NCBI RefSeq assembly: GCF_014062315.1 | Contig: NZ_JACGLT010000005.1 | Location: 246,845-310,844, forward strand | Length of the DNA stretch: 64,000 nucleotides | Reading direction: 5' to 3' | DNA from: Gelidibacter maritimus | Lineage (GTDB): Bacteria > Bacteroidota > Bacteroidia > Flavobacteriales > Flavobacteriaceae | Part shown: in pieces, positions 44,837-54,382 of the stretch | How positions within the stretch are numbered: position 1 is the stretch's first letter | Layout: each line of letters begins with the position of its first letter | Notes under the pieces: model-generated | The model's input: the letters and a program-made list of their open reading frames with translations, nothing else | Told to the model about the DNA's origin: nothing | The model's database searches: none | Program-made: the position numbers and the translations under genes

Positions 44837-46564
44837 TTAATCCACACCCATGGCCCAGTCGTCGCCTCTTGGATCGGCCGCACCTTCTAAAGATCCGTCA
44901 GGTCTGACCAAGATGGCTTCCACCCTACCGATGCTTCCCCGTTCTTTTATCACATGGCCCATAGCCTCCAACTCTGTACGTACGGAATCATCAATCGCTC
45001 CCCGTTCAATAGAGATCCAATTCGGCTTCCATTGGTGGTGTATTCTTTTTTCCGCAACAGCATCGGTCATGCTCATGCCATGATCAATCACATTGACAAT
45101 GGTCTGGTAGACAGATGTGATAATGGTTGAACCGCCCGGCGTACCTACTACCATGAACAATTGGCCATCTTTGTCAATAAGCGTTGGTGTCATAGCACTC
45201 AACATACGCTTGTTTGGTTGAATTGAATTTGCAGCGCCTCCAAGTAATCCGTACATATTTGGCACACCTGGTTTCATGCTGAAATCGTCCATTTCATTAT
45301 TTAATAAAAATCCAGCGCCTTCCACAAATACTTTAGATCCATAACCAGCATTGATAGTAGTGGTCAACGAAATGGCATTGCCAAACTTATCCACTATTGA
45401 ATAATGGGTAGTTTCTTCCTTTTCCTGAATATTGTCCAATGACATAGCGCGAACCTCTTCACTATCCGTTGCTTTTGATTCGTCAATCTGAGCCACTCGT
45501 GATGCGATATAATCATCATCCAACAACGCGTTAACGGGAACATCCCAAAAATCAGAATCGCCCAAATGTTCCGCTCTATCAGCATAAACCCGTCTTTCCA
45601 TTTCAGTCATCAGATGGATGGTTTTAGCTGATTTTGATCCGTATTCAGATAAAGGGTAGTGCTGTGACAGCTTTAAAAGTTGGACCAAGGCAATACCTCC
45701 ACTGCTGGAAGGTGCCATGCTATAAACTGTATAACCTCGGTAACTACCAGTGATTGGCGTTCGCCATTCAGAATTATAATTTTTAAGATCTTCTAAGGTT
45801 ATGATACCGTTGCCTGCCTGCATTTCGGCAACAATCAACTCAGCGGTTTTACCTTCGTAAAATCCTTTCCGTCCTTGTTGTTGGATACGCTTGAGGGTTT
45901 GGGCCAAATCGTTTTGTACCAAAAGATCTCCAGCTTTCCACGGCTCATTCTTAATTAAAGCCACCGTGTTGGGATTTCGGTTGTATTTTAGAAAATCGTC
46001 TTTATAAGAATTGTAATTACGTGCTTGTTGTGCTGAAATAGGAAATCCCTTTTCTGCAAGTTTAATGGCGGGTTCAATCAAGGTAGTCAACGGAAGTGAG
46101 CCAAATTTTTCGTGTGCCATCAGCATACCGTCCACCGATCCTGGCACCCCAGCAGCTTTCTGACCATAGACACTTTCGCCTTCAATCACATTGCCATCGG
46201 CATCCAAGTACATTTCCTCAAAGGCGTTACCAGGCGCTTTTTCGCGAAAGTCCAAAGAAACCACCTCACCATCATTTTTTCTATACATCATAAATCCGCC
46301 ACCACCAAGATTTCCTGCAGAAGGATAAACAACTGCCAAAGCAAAGTGGACGCCAACCATGGCATCTACTGCGTTTCCACCCTGTTTCAGAATGTCCTTG
46401 CCTACTTTACTGGCCTCAGGATGTGCAGAAACCACCATGCCATTTGTTGAAAACGCCGTTTTTCCACCTTCAAAGCGCTCAGTAATAGGAAGTTTATTTC
46501 CGCCACAGGTAAGAAAGAGAACGGAAATAAAGGTCAGACTCAATAATTTAATACTACGTTTCAT
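44837..46564 (-). CDS. ggt: Gamma-glutamyltransferase (lipoprotein)
   Basis: A 575-residue Ntn hydrolase precursor with a lipobox (FLTCGG, Cys20). Conserved blocks: GGNAVDAMVGVHFALAVVYP, GGGGFMMY, the autocleavage and nucleophile threonine in KEETTHYSIVD, SLTTTINAGYGS and the C-terminal TPGGSTIITSVYQ. The precursor cuts itself into two subunits. The enzyme removes gamma-glutamyl groups from glutathione and gamma-glutamyl peptides in the periplasm. Bacterial GGTs are usually soluble; a lipid anchor is common in Bacteroidota. The neighbouring gene is an exported glutamate racemase-like protein, so both may act on released glutamate. Confidence 0.93.
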   Translation of the reverse strand: MKRSIKLLSLTFISVLFLTCGGNKLPITERFEGGKTAFSTNGMVVSAHPEASKVGKDILKQGGNAVDAMVGVHFALAVVYPSAGNLGGGGFMMYRKNDGEVVSLDFREKAPGNAFEEMYLDADGNVIEGESVYGQKAAGVPGSVDGMLMAHEKFGSLPLTTLIEPAIKLAEKGFPISAQQARNYNSYKDDFLKYNRNPNTVALIKNEPWKAGDLLVQNDLAQTLKRIQQQGRKGFYEGKTAELIVAEMQAGNGIITLEDLKNYNSEWRTPITGSYRGYTVYSMAPSSSGGIALVQLLKLSQHYPLSEYGSKSAKTIHLMTEMERRVYADRAEHLGDSDFWDVPVNALLDDDYIASRVAQIDESKATDSEEVRAMSLDNIQEKEETTHYSIVDKFGNAISLTTTINAGYGSKVFVEGAGFLLNNEMDDFSMKPGVPNMYGLLGGAANSIQPNKRMLSAMTPTLIDKDGQLFMVVGTPGGSTIITSVYQTIVNVIDHGMSMTDAVAEKRIHHQWKPNWISIERGAIDDSVRTELEAMGHVIKERGSIGRVEAILVRPDGSLEGAADPRGDDWAMGVD

Positions 46565-46684
46565 AAGATACTTGGTTTTATGTTTTTAGTTCAGCAGCTC
46601 CCAAAAATCAATTTCTGGGATGACTTCATTTATTGGTTTAGAATGATATTTGAAAATTTTATGATGTGATAAATTTATAACTTC

Positions 46685-48238
46685 CTATTGGATTCTGTGA
46701 GATGATTCAAAATATTCAGTTTTTGGATTTGACCGATTGAATGCTTCGATCAATTTATAAGTTTCAGGAATTGATTTTTTAAAACGATCTAAGGTTTCTT
46801 CTGAAATATTACTTTTACTGAAAGGGACCATTTTTACATATTCCTGAATTTCATTCTCTGTTCTTCCGTATTTGTAGTCGTATGGGAAACGACCGTTATC
46901 GTCGATCTTTACATTTGAATTTTCGGAATTTGGTACACTAATAAAGAATTCACTATCCATAATATCCCCGGAAGGGTTAAAAAGATCCTTCTCTTTCATA
47001 TAGACATATAGTTCTTCAGCAACATTTACGGCAGGGTCCACGATAGCAATATCCTCGGCCATAAAGTCGCGATAAATATAAGAACCATCTTTTTTATAAT
47101 TATAAAGTTCATCTAAAACCTCATTGATCTCCTCCGTCAAATAAGGATAGTGTGTACATCCCAGAACAATGGCTTTTAGCGGTTGGGAATTTTCTGATTT
47201 TCTGATTTTCTCCAATAAACTAACGACGTGATAGCGTACGTAGTTTTCAGAATCGTTAATTTGAAGAATTTGGCAATCGTCAGTATCTTGATTATCACAA
47301 AGCATTTTGCCGTGGTCGAAATCAAAATTATAAATATCCATTAAGGTTTTGTCAATGGTGAAATTTGGATCATCTAATGAAGGTCCCCGATAATCGTCTC
47401 GAGGTTCGTCAGAATTCTTAGTCACAAAATCCGGCTCCTCATCAACCGCCTCAGCAATACCGTGGCCTCCTTGGTTAAATATTTGAATATTGCCGGTATA
47501 ACCCAATTCATCTTTTACTCTCAACAATGTGTTCTCATAACCTTTAGACTGAATAGTCCCTACCGTAGCCATAACACCAATGGAGCCGCTTTCATCCTTT
47601 CCAAAGGTAGAAAGTGTACCACGAGCCCCAGCGTCTATAACACCAATGACCTTTAACTCAATCCCGGTTTTATCTATGAATTTCCTTATAAATTCACTTC
47701 CATAGGCCGTAGCCGTATTGCAGGCGATTACAATGGATTTCACTGGTAGTTTATCCTGCTGAAATTGCGCATCGTTAGCCTCACGATAATATTTATTTGA
47801 CAGTAAAAACTGCATATCCTTAAGAATATGTTCTACTAATAAATCTGTTTTATCTTCACTGGAATAATTGCCATACGGCATATTGGCTTGGTCTGCCAAA
47901 TAAATGAATTTTTCAGAGACAAAATCAGGAACAGCATCGCCGCCTTTTTCTTGATTGTTATTATTGTGACCGTCAAAATTAACGAGCGCATCCAATACGG
48001 TCAGACCACCAGTTCCTGAATCGAAAACACCAATAGGCAAGGTTTTGTCCATCTCAGGATAATCCTCAAAATTGACATGGAAAAATGAACGCTCATCGTT
48101 CATAATAGCAGATTCGATAGCACGCTCATTTTGAATAACCGTCTCGTCTTTTACGAGGTTTTTCTTTTCAGAATTTTTACAAGAGCTTGCCAAAATTACC
48201 AATAAAGCCCACAGATACTGATTTTTTAGGTGTGTCAT
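46685..48238 (-). CDS. Exported glutamate racemase-like lipoprotein with large insertions
   Basis: A 517-residue protein from ATG 48238 (a further ATG 24 bases upstream gives a poorer signal peptide). Lipobox LASSC with Cys20. The MurI fold blocks are all present: GVFDSGTGGLTV (Asp73), ACNTATAYG with catalytic Cys173, and LGCTHYPYL with the second catalytic Cys361. Normal MurI is about 260-270 residues and cytoplasmic; this one is nearly twice as long, with acidic insertions (about 265-335) and a C-terminal extension (about 390-517). A periplasmic or surface racemase is unusual. Both cysteines are kept, so activity is plausible; the substrate may be glutamate freed by the adjacent GGT. Confidence 0.85.
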   Translation of the reverse strand: MTHLKNQYLWALLVILASSCKNSEKKNLVKDETVIQNERAIESAIMNDERSFFHVNFEDYPEMDKTLPIGVFDSGTGGLTVLDALVNFDGHNNNNQEKGGDAVPDFVSEKFIYLADQANMPYGNYSSEDKTDLLVEHILKDMQFLLSNKYYREANDAQFQQDKLPVKSIVIACNTATAYGSEFIRKFIDKTGIELKVIGVIDAGARGTLSTFGKDESGSIGVMATVGTIQSKGYENTLLRVKDELGYTGNIQIFNQGGHGIAEAVDEEPDFVTKNSDEPRDDYRGPSLDDPNFTIDKTLMDIYNFDFDHGKMLCDNQDTDDCQILQINDSENYVRYHVVSLLEKIRKSENSQPLKAIVLGCTHYPYLTEEINEVLDELYNYKKDGSYIYRDFMAEDIAIVDPAVNVAEELYVYMKEKDLFNPSGDIMDSEFFISVPNSENSNVKIDDNGRFPYDYKYGRTENEIQEYVKMVPFSKSNISEETLDRFKKSIPETYKLIEAFNRSNPKTEYFESSHRIQ

Positions 48239-48769
48239 TTTATTATTCGTAATAGCATTCATAAATGGATGGAAGGATTAAAACTTGGTTATATACATGT
48301 TTTCTTAGAATCGATTCACTTTATTGGTTGCACTTTTGTTGAAATATATGCGACCTTAAATTTAGCAACTGTTACTATATATACCAATTATAGTTCAATA
48401 ATATTCAGTTAATTGCTTTATCTAATAAAACTCCCTTATAAAATAAAATCAAGAACTCTAGAGTATTAAAATTTACCGAATTGAACAGAGGGCTTCTTAA
48501 GGACACAATCCGATTTGCAAGTTATAGGGCCAGCCATTAATTAAATTATATCTATTAAAACTATTAACCCCGCAGAAAATCAGATTCTCATCGCTTAATT
48601 GGCGCCTCAAAATTAAATTTACTAAACAGCCTTTATATACATTATTGGAGTTATAATGATCTTATTTATCGTTCGAAAAAACCGCTGCATTTTAAGTGTC
48701 ATCTTTATGTTATTCCCTAAGACGATTTCAGTAAATCAGCGATGGTCTTAAAACACAAAATCAATGCTC
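48239..48769. other. Long intergenic region without a visible gene
   Basis: About 530 AT-rich bases between the symporter and racemase-like genes. I find no credible reading frame, tRNA, repeat array or strong hairpin; a 10-bp palindrome ACTCTAGAGT (48455-48464) is the only regular structure. Given the truncated LacI gene nearby, it could be remnant DNA, but nothing shows that directly. Confidence 0.35.
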
Positions 48770-50227
48770 TCAATACCTTCCAAACAAATTTGCTTTTTGA
48801 ATAAACCGTATACTTTTTTCCGTTTTTGCTGGGGTTAGCAAACTAATCCCCACATAAAGGACAAAAGAAATTGAGATGCCAATAATAGCCTGCTTTGCCG
48901 ATGCAATTTCCCATGCTACCGGAAAATCAGCACCCAAGGCCACGAATAGATTATAGCTAGAGAACAGCAGACCGAAAATCATAGATACAATTGCTGCTTG
49001 GGAAGTCCCTCTTGCCCATAAAAAACCCAAAACCAAAGGTACAAATGCCCCGCTGGTAGGAAAATCGGAGGCAATCCAAGAAATTGTAAGTACCGATTGT
49101 ATCCTTAACGCCATAAACAACGCAATTGCCGCCATAACACAGGTTGAAACACGTGCGACAATAACTCCAGTCTGAGGTTTTGCATTGGGTTGTATGTACT
49201 TCTGAAAAACATCTACAGTTAATGACAAGGCACCTGTATTGATGAGCGAATCCATAGTGGACATGATGGCAGAACATAAGCCCACAAACAGTATTGCACT
49301 TACCAATGGACTACTCAGATTACTGATCAAATCTGGAATAATTCCAGTTTCTGGAACGGTTTCATACAAAACAGAACTAAACATGCCCGTGTAAGTGACC
49401 ATCAGATATAATGGTATAAACGCCAAGAAACTTAGAAGCATCATCTTTTTAGCAGCTGATCCGTTTTTAGCCGCTGAGATACGTTGCCAAATGTTGGCCT
49501 GAATCATCCAAGAGGTTCCAAAAGTGATGACGTAAGCTAAATTATCAGCCACATTGGAAAAAAACGAGGTGTAACCAACCTTCGCATTGGCTATGGCATT
49601 TATTTTAACAGCTTCAAGACCGCCTGAGTCCGAATAGGTGAGATAAAACAAGAAAATTCCTGTAAATAGAAAAAATACAAATTGCAGCAAATCGGTCAGC
49701 ACAACCCCTTTAAATCCACCAAACATAGAATAGACCAGCACAATTATAGTACCTAATATGGCGCTATTCTCATAACCTATATCAAAAAAGGCATGAAAAA
49801 AGCGACCTATGACTATGACCTGAACCGTGGAAGCAATTACCATAAAAATAACAATAAAAATGGTCAGCATGAACGCTGCCGTTTCATTATAGCGTTGACT
49901 CATGAGCTCAGGTTGTGATATGGTCCCAATGTTTCGAATGCCTTTTGAAAATAAATACATCAAGCCAGTAGCAATGAGCACTGGTACGCCATAGATCCAG
50001 AAAGAACTCAGTCCGTTATTATGTGCATGGTCTACCAAGTCAATAGCTGAGCCACCGCCCCACCATGAGGCAATAAAAGTTATGGCCAATAGCCAAGCTG
50101 GCAATTTTCGGGAAGCTAAAAAATAAGATTCGCTACTGTCATTTTTACTGTTCCATATCCCTATGGCAATAATAGCAATAACATATATTGACAACAAAAA
50201 AATAGTAAGCGTAGTTCTTTGCATCAT
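48770..50227 (-). CDS. Sodium:solute symporter (SSS family)
   Basis: A 485-residue membrane protein with about 13 spans. Typical blocks: SYFLASRKLPAWLLAITFIASWWGGGS near the N-terminus, GGFKGVVLTDLLQF and LCSAIMSTMDSLINTGALSLTVDVF. The family takes up sugars, amino acids, sialic acid or other solutes with sodium. Substrate cannot be read; neighbouring amino-sugar genes make an amino sugar or related compound possible. It is preceded by a terminator, so it has its own promoter, which I could not locate. Confidence 0.88.
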   Translation of the reverse strand: MMQRTTLTIFLLSIYVIAIIAIGIWNSKNDSSESYFLASRKLPAWLLAITFIASWWGGGSAIDLVDHAHNNGLSSFWIYGVPVLIATGLMYLFSKGIRNIGTISQPELMSQRYNETAAFMLTIFIVIFMVIASTVQVIVIGRFFHAFFDIGYENSAILGTIIVLVYSMFGGFKGVVLTDLLQFVFFLFTGIFLFYLTYSDSGGLEAVKINAIANAKVGYTSFFSNVADNLAYVITFGTSWMIQANIWQRISAAKNGSAAKKMMLLSFLAFIPLYLMVTYTGMFSSVLYETVPETGIIPDLISNLSSPLVSAILFVGLCSAIMSTMDSLINTGALSLTVDVFQKYIQPNAKPQTGVIVARVSTCVMAAIALFMALRIQSVLTISWIASDFPTSGAFVPLVLGFLWARGTSQAAIVSMIFGLLFSSYNLFVALGADFPVAWEIASAKQAIIGISISFVLYVGISLLTPAKTEKSIRFIQKANLFGRY

Positions 50228-50285
50228 TTTATCTGAGCTGTAAAACTTGTAAATTTAAGCATTTCCATAAACCCAATCAATGGGT

Positions 50286-50319
50286 ATAAAAAAGCCTGTA
50301 AATAATAATATTACAGGCT
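50286..50319 (-). terminator. Rho-independent terminator after the 109-residue gene
   Basis: Stem AGCCTGTAA (50293-50301) with its exact complement (50311-50319), a nine-base loop, and a T run on the minus strand (50292-50288). It lies 30 bases after the small hypothetical gene and before the symporter gene, so it separates the two transcription units. Confidence 0.85.
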
Positions 50320-50348
50320 CATTCATGTATTTTATAAGAATAAGAACC

Positions 50349-50678
50349 TCAGTATTTTATCTGACTGAGTCTATGATAATTTTCAATAAAAGAAAGGAAT
50401 TCTGACAAGCTTTTTCGCATTTTTAAACCAAATTTACGACACTTGCTTTCCACAGTAATCTCTGAGGCATAAATATTTTCTTTTTTCGTTTTCTTTTCGA
50501 TTTTGACATGTCCGTTAGGAAAATAAATGGTTAAATATGGCCCATTGTCCTGCTGAAAAAAATAATATTCCTTTTGAAGCCAATTTATAAATTGATCATA
50601 TTGTTTAGAACATGGAAAATTCATCTCCAAGAACCAATAGTGCCGATTCACATCTTCTATTTCCAATTTTTGCTCCAT
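50349..50678 (-). CDS. Small protein of unknown function
   Basis: A 109-residue protein from ATG 50678. No signal peptide or membrane span. It is rich in aromatic and basic residues (RHYWFLEMNF, EYYFFQQDNGPYLTIYF, IEKKTKKENIY) and seems to be an alpha/beta domain. I do not recognise a family. It lies just after the truncated LacI gene and just before a clear terminator, which supports it being a real, expressed gene and the last one in its unit. Confidence 0.55.
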   Translation of the reverse strand: MEQKLEIEDVNRHYWFLEMNFPCSKQYDQFINWLQKEYYFFQQDNGPYLTIYFPNGHVKIEKKTKKENIYASEITVESKCRKFGLKMRKSLSEFLSFIENYHRLSQIKY

Positions 50679-50756
50679 TTTCAATACCTCTCTTTAACTA
50701 ATTAAACACCTACCGTTTTCAAAATTTACAAGCCCTAAATCTTATGGTGACAATGT

Positions 50757-51314
50757 TTAAACGACATTGATTCGCATATCATCATTCAAATTAATTTTTG
50801 AAAACAATGACGTGATCATCTTTTTTCCAAAATGTTTGTAATCTTGAGCTTTCAACGACAAATCCTCTACTCTTTTAATGATCGTAGGAAATAATTGATC
50901 TTTAGAGTTTTGCTTTAAATCTTCTAAAGTGGTTGAAGTCCCGATAACGATAACGCCATCAATACCCCCATTTCTGAGGCTTTTCAGACATTCAAGCTCG
51001 CCATTTTCATAATTCAAATACTGTTGCACCACCAATCGGTACCCTTGCTTAAAAGCTTCCATTTGAATACTGTTCAACATGCTTCCGTAGATCATAGAGT
51101 CAATCTGCGGTACGATTACAGCAATGGTATTACTTTTTTGAGATCGTAACGCAATAGCCGAATTGTTGGGCACAAAGTCATAAGTCTCAGCCAATTCCTT
51201 AATAATCTGTCTTGTTTTGAGACTAATATCCTTTTTATCTCGGAGCGCCTTGGATACCGTGGATACAGAATAGCCGCTCATTTGGGATAAGGTTTTCATG
51301 GTTACTTCCATCAT
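50757..51314 (-). pseudogene. LacI-family regulator with its middle deleted
   Basis: A 185-residue open frame where LacI proteins normally have 330-345. The N-terminal HTH (MKTLSQMSGYSVSTVSKALRDKKDI) and hinge (NNSAIALRSQKSNTIAVIVPQ) are intact, and the first half of the sensor domain runs to about residue 145 (GGIDGVIVIG). It then passes straight into a segment resembling the C-terminal end of the family (DYKHFGKKMITSLFSKI). That pattern fits an in-frame loss of about 150 residues covering most of the effector-binding domain. DNA binding could survive; sensing probably does not. It lies just before the NagB gene cluster it may once have controlled. Confidence 0.6.
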
Positions 51315-51353
51315 ATTTCTTTTCTTAAATTTATTCCATGCCTACTTTTAGAA

Positions 51354-51385
51354 GACGCCTATCATAGCATGGTGTGACAGGCGTC
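51354..51385 (-). terminator. Hairpin after the NagB fusion gene
   Basis: GACGCCT (51354-51360) pairs with AGGCGTC (51379-51385), with a further three-base inner match after one mismatch. It lies 22 bases after the NagB stop on the minus strand. The following tail is only moderately T-rich, so it may be a weak terminator. Confidence 0.5.
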
Positions 51386-51407
51386 ATTTTCTCATAAATT
51401 CTGCCGA

Positions 51408-53336
51408 CTAAAAATGCCATCTTACAAAGGCTTCCATTGCAGCGTAATGTGCTAAGCCCAATTGATCATATAAATCGGCCGTTTCTTTATTTCTATCTTC
51501 AGCGCGCTGCCAAAACTCTCTTGAATCTGAGCCTTGGAATACCACGCCATCCTTTTGTGACTGGTGTTTGAAAATACCGTGACGTTTTTCCAATACTTGA
51601 TCTGGACTCATTGGTACGGCCATCTCAATTTCATCGATTCCCCATTCTTGCCATGCACCTCTGTAGAGCCATACCCAGCAATCTTTCATAAATGGCTTGT
51701 CTTTTAATCTTCTGACGGATTCAAATACAGCATCCAAACAGACTTTGTGGGTTCCATGCGGATCTGCCAAATCTCCAGCAGCATAAATTTGATGTGGTTT
51801 TATTTTCTCAATAAGATCCACGGTCATTTGAATGTCTTCTTCTCCCAGAGGATGTTTGTCAATGGTTCCTGTTTCATAAAACGGCATTTCCATAAAATGG
51901 ATCTGGTTATCGGACAATCCAACAAAATGGCTGGTCGCTCTTGCTTCACCTTTTCTAATCAGTCCTTTGATATAACGTGCTTCTGGAATATCGATTTCAC
52001 TTGGTTTCTTTTCAGTAAGCGATTTGACAACCTTTTTGTATATTTTTTCAGTGGCTTCACTTTTAATTCCGAACCTCTCGTTATAATCAATAACAAAGTT
52101 TGCAAAACGCAAAGCTTCTTCATCAGCCACGGCAATATTTCCTGAAGTTTGATAGGCTACATGTACTTCATGGCCTTGCTCGTGAAGTCGTTTAAAAGTC
52201 CCACCCATACTGATAATGTCATCATCAGGATGCGGACTGAAAATCAAAACACGTTTTTTACTTGGCTTGGCACGCTCGGGTCTATGCGAATCATCTGCAT
52301 TTGGTTTTCCACCTGGCCATCCGGTTATGGTATGTTGTAGTTTGTTAAAAATTTTGATATTGATATCGTAAGCCTGTCCGAATTCCGCCAAGAGATCACT
52401 CATCCCGTTCTCAATATAATCGGCATCGGTAAGCATTAAGATAGGTTTTTTGAGATGCATTGCTACCCCCAGTACGGCCTTTCTGATAAGACGATCGGTC
52501 CAAGTGACTTTCTCCACCAACCACGGTGCATTGACACGGGTCAACTTTGATGCCGCTTCTTTGTCAAGTACGAAAGTGACATTATTATGCTCTTGCAAAA
52601 AGGAGGCCGGCACCTGATTGGTAACTTGCCCTTCAGCCGATGTTTTGATAATTGCTGCTTTACTTTCGCCCCAAGCCAAAAGAATAACGCGTTTGGCTTC
52701 CATTATTTTTTTGACGCCTAACGTAATTGCCGTTCTTGGTGTGTTGGACAACCCTGCAAAATCCTTACTGGCGGCAACCCTGGTAATATGATCTAAGGCT
52801 ACTAATCGTGTTTTCGAGTTTTGTAGGGAACCTGATTCGTTAAATCCAATATGGCCGTTACCACCAATCCCCAAAATTTGGAGATCAATACCGCCAAGTG
52901 CTTCAATTTTCTTTTCGTAATCACTGCAATAACTGGCAATTTTATCTTTAGGCAGCGTTCCATCTGGGATATAGCAGTTTTCAGGAAGAATATCTACTTG
53001 ATCAAATAGCATTTTCTTCATAAAACGCACATAACTATTTACCGCATCTGGTTCCATTGGATAATATTCATCCAAATTGAAGGTCACTACATTTCTAAAA
53101 CTCAAACCTTCCTCTTTATGCAATCGCACCAATTCAGCGTACAAGCCTTTTGGTGAAGAACCTGTTGCCAACCCTAAGATACAGGGCTGTTTTTGCGATT
53201 GTTTCACCTTAATAAGATTTGCTATTTCTTCTGCAACGGCTTTAGAGGCTACTTGAGAATCCTCAAACATAACCGTATTGATATTTTCGAACCTTTTTTC
53301 GAAATCTGTTGCTTTATCGATTGTGCTTTTTAACAT
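51408..53336 (-). CDS. nagB: Fusion: glucosamine-6-phosphate deaminase plus PIG-L (LmbE) deacetylase domain
   Basis: A 642-residue cytoplasmic protein. NagB domain (about 15-275): LGLATGSSPKGLY, NLDEYYP with catalytic Asp and GIGGNGHIGFNE. Linker, then a PIG-L/LmbE domain (about 375-640): SPHPDDDI zinc motif and ADPHGTHK. NagB turns glucosamine-6-phosphate into fructose-6-phosphate and ammonia; PIG-L proteins deacetylate N-acetylglucosaminyl compounds. The same two-domain form is known in other Bacteroidota. Together the domains could convert an N-acetylglucosamine phosphate in two steps, but whether the second domain uses that substrate is inference. Confidence 0.92.
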   Translation of the reverse strand: MLKSTIDKATDFEKRFENINTVMFEDSQVASKAVAEEIANLIKVKQSQKQPCILGLATGSSPKGLYAELVRLHKEEGLSFRNVVTFNLDEYYPMEPDAVNSYVRFMKKMLFDQVDILPENCYIPDGTLPKDKIASYCSDYEKKIEALGGIDLQILGIGGNGHIGFNESGSLQNSKTRLVALDHITRVAASKDFAGLSNTPRTAITLGVKKIMEAKRVILLAWGESKAAIIKTSAEGQVTNQVPASFLQEHNNVTFVLDKEAASKLTRVNAPWLVEKVTWTDRLIRKAVLGVAMHLKKPILMLTDADYIENGMSDLLAEFGQAYDINIKIFNKLQHTITGWPGGKPNADDSHRPERAKPSKKRVLIFSPHPDDDIISMGGTFKRLHEQGHEVHVAYQTSGNIAVADEEALRFANFVIDYNERFGIKSEATEKIYKKVVKSLTEKKPSEIDIPEARYIKGLIRKGEARATSHFVGLSDNQIHFMEMPFYETGTIDKHPLGEEDIQMTVDLIEKIKPHQIYAAGDLADPHGTHKVCLDAVFESVRRLKDKPFMKDCWVWLYRGAWQEWGIDEIEMAVPMSPDQVLEKRHGIFKHQSQKDGVVFQGSDSREFWQRAEDRNKETADLYDQLGLAHYAAMEAFVRWHF

Positions 53337-53348
53337 ATCCTAACTTAT

Positions 53349-54347
53349 TTAATTATTAATGACTTCAATTTTATTTTCTAATATCCGATCCATAATCCAT
53401 GCGGTATGCATTGCTGTTTCGCCTAATGATGGATGTGTTTTTACTCCTGATAAATGAGCTTTGATATTTTGAACATGATACCATTGCACATGTTCTGGGT
53501 TTTCTATAGTCTGACTTATCGTGTTTTCATCACGTTCCAATACAAGGGGACACTCTCCAAAAACTGAAAAAGTGATATTTCCTTCATTGCCGTATATTTT
53601 AACGACATCTTCTCGTTGATCCGCTCCAAAGTCCCAGCTGCCATATCCGGTCACTCCCGAATCATGTTGCCATTGTCCTTTAACAATATCCTTGGCCGTA
53701 TAAAGTCCCAGCCTATTTTCAGCTGTGCCTTTTGCAGATGTAACCGTTCCTAGCAAATACACAAACAAATCCAAACCATGCGATGCCAGGTCGTCAAAGT
53801 ATCCCCCTGGAGCAATTTCTGCATCGGTGCGCCAGTTATATGATCTTGACGTATCCATATCATTGGTCGGCTTGGCAAAATGCCAATGGATGTGCCTAAT
53901 AGTTCCTATTTCATTTTGATCGATCCATTCTTTTACCTGCAAAAAACGCGGCAATGACCGTCTGTAGTAAGCCACAAATAATGGCACATTTTTCTCTTCA
54001 AAAGCGGCATTAATCCTTACGCAGGCCTCGTAACTCGGTGCCATAGGTTTTTCAATGCAACATATCTTTCCCGCTTCAGCCACTTTTAAAGCATAGTACT
54101 CGTGCGAATCTGGTGGCGTAGCAATATAGATTGCATCAATTTCTGGGTGATTGATAAGCGCGTCGGCATCATTATAAAAAAGAGGCACTTGATGCCTTTT
54201 GGCATAATCTTCTGCTTTAGCGATATCACGTCGCATAACTGCAAAAAGTTCGAAACCCTCTGTTTTTTGATAAGCGGGTCCACTTTTGAGTTCGGTTACG
54301 CTTCCGCAACCAATCATTCCCCATTTATATGTTCTATTCGCCTTCAT
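53349..54347 (-). CDS. Gfo/Idh/MocA-family oxidoreductase
   Basis: A 332-residue NAD(P)-dependent sugar oxidoreductase. Rossmann motif GMIGCGSV near 10-17, AIYIATPPDSH and the family EKP motif (CIEKPMAP) with the catalytic Lys. Family members oxidise or epimerise sugars, inositols or sugar derivatives. It is 12 bases upstream of the NagB fusion in the same operon and 35 bases after the sugar carrier, so it probably acts on an imported amino sugar or related glycoside. Exact substrate unknown. Confidence 0.88.
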   Translation of the reverse strand: MKANRTYKWGMIGCGSVTELKSGPAYQKTEGFELFAVMRRDIAKAEDYAKRHQVPLFYNDADALINHPEIDAIYIATPPDSHEYYALKVAEAGKICCIEKPMAPSYEACVRINAAFEEKNVPLFVAYYRRSLPRFLQVKEWIDQNEIGTIRHIHWHFAKPTNDMDTSRSYNWRTDAEIAPGGYFDDLASHGLDLFVYLLGTVTSAKGTAENRLGLYTAKDIVKGQWQHDSGVTGYGSWDFGADQREDVVKIYGNEGNITFSVFGECPLVLERDENTISQTIENPEHVQWYHVQNIKAHLSGVKTHPSLGETAMHTAWIMDRILENKIEVINN

Positions 54348-54382
54348 TTCAAAACCTTCACCTGCCTATGTTCTATCGGTAT

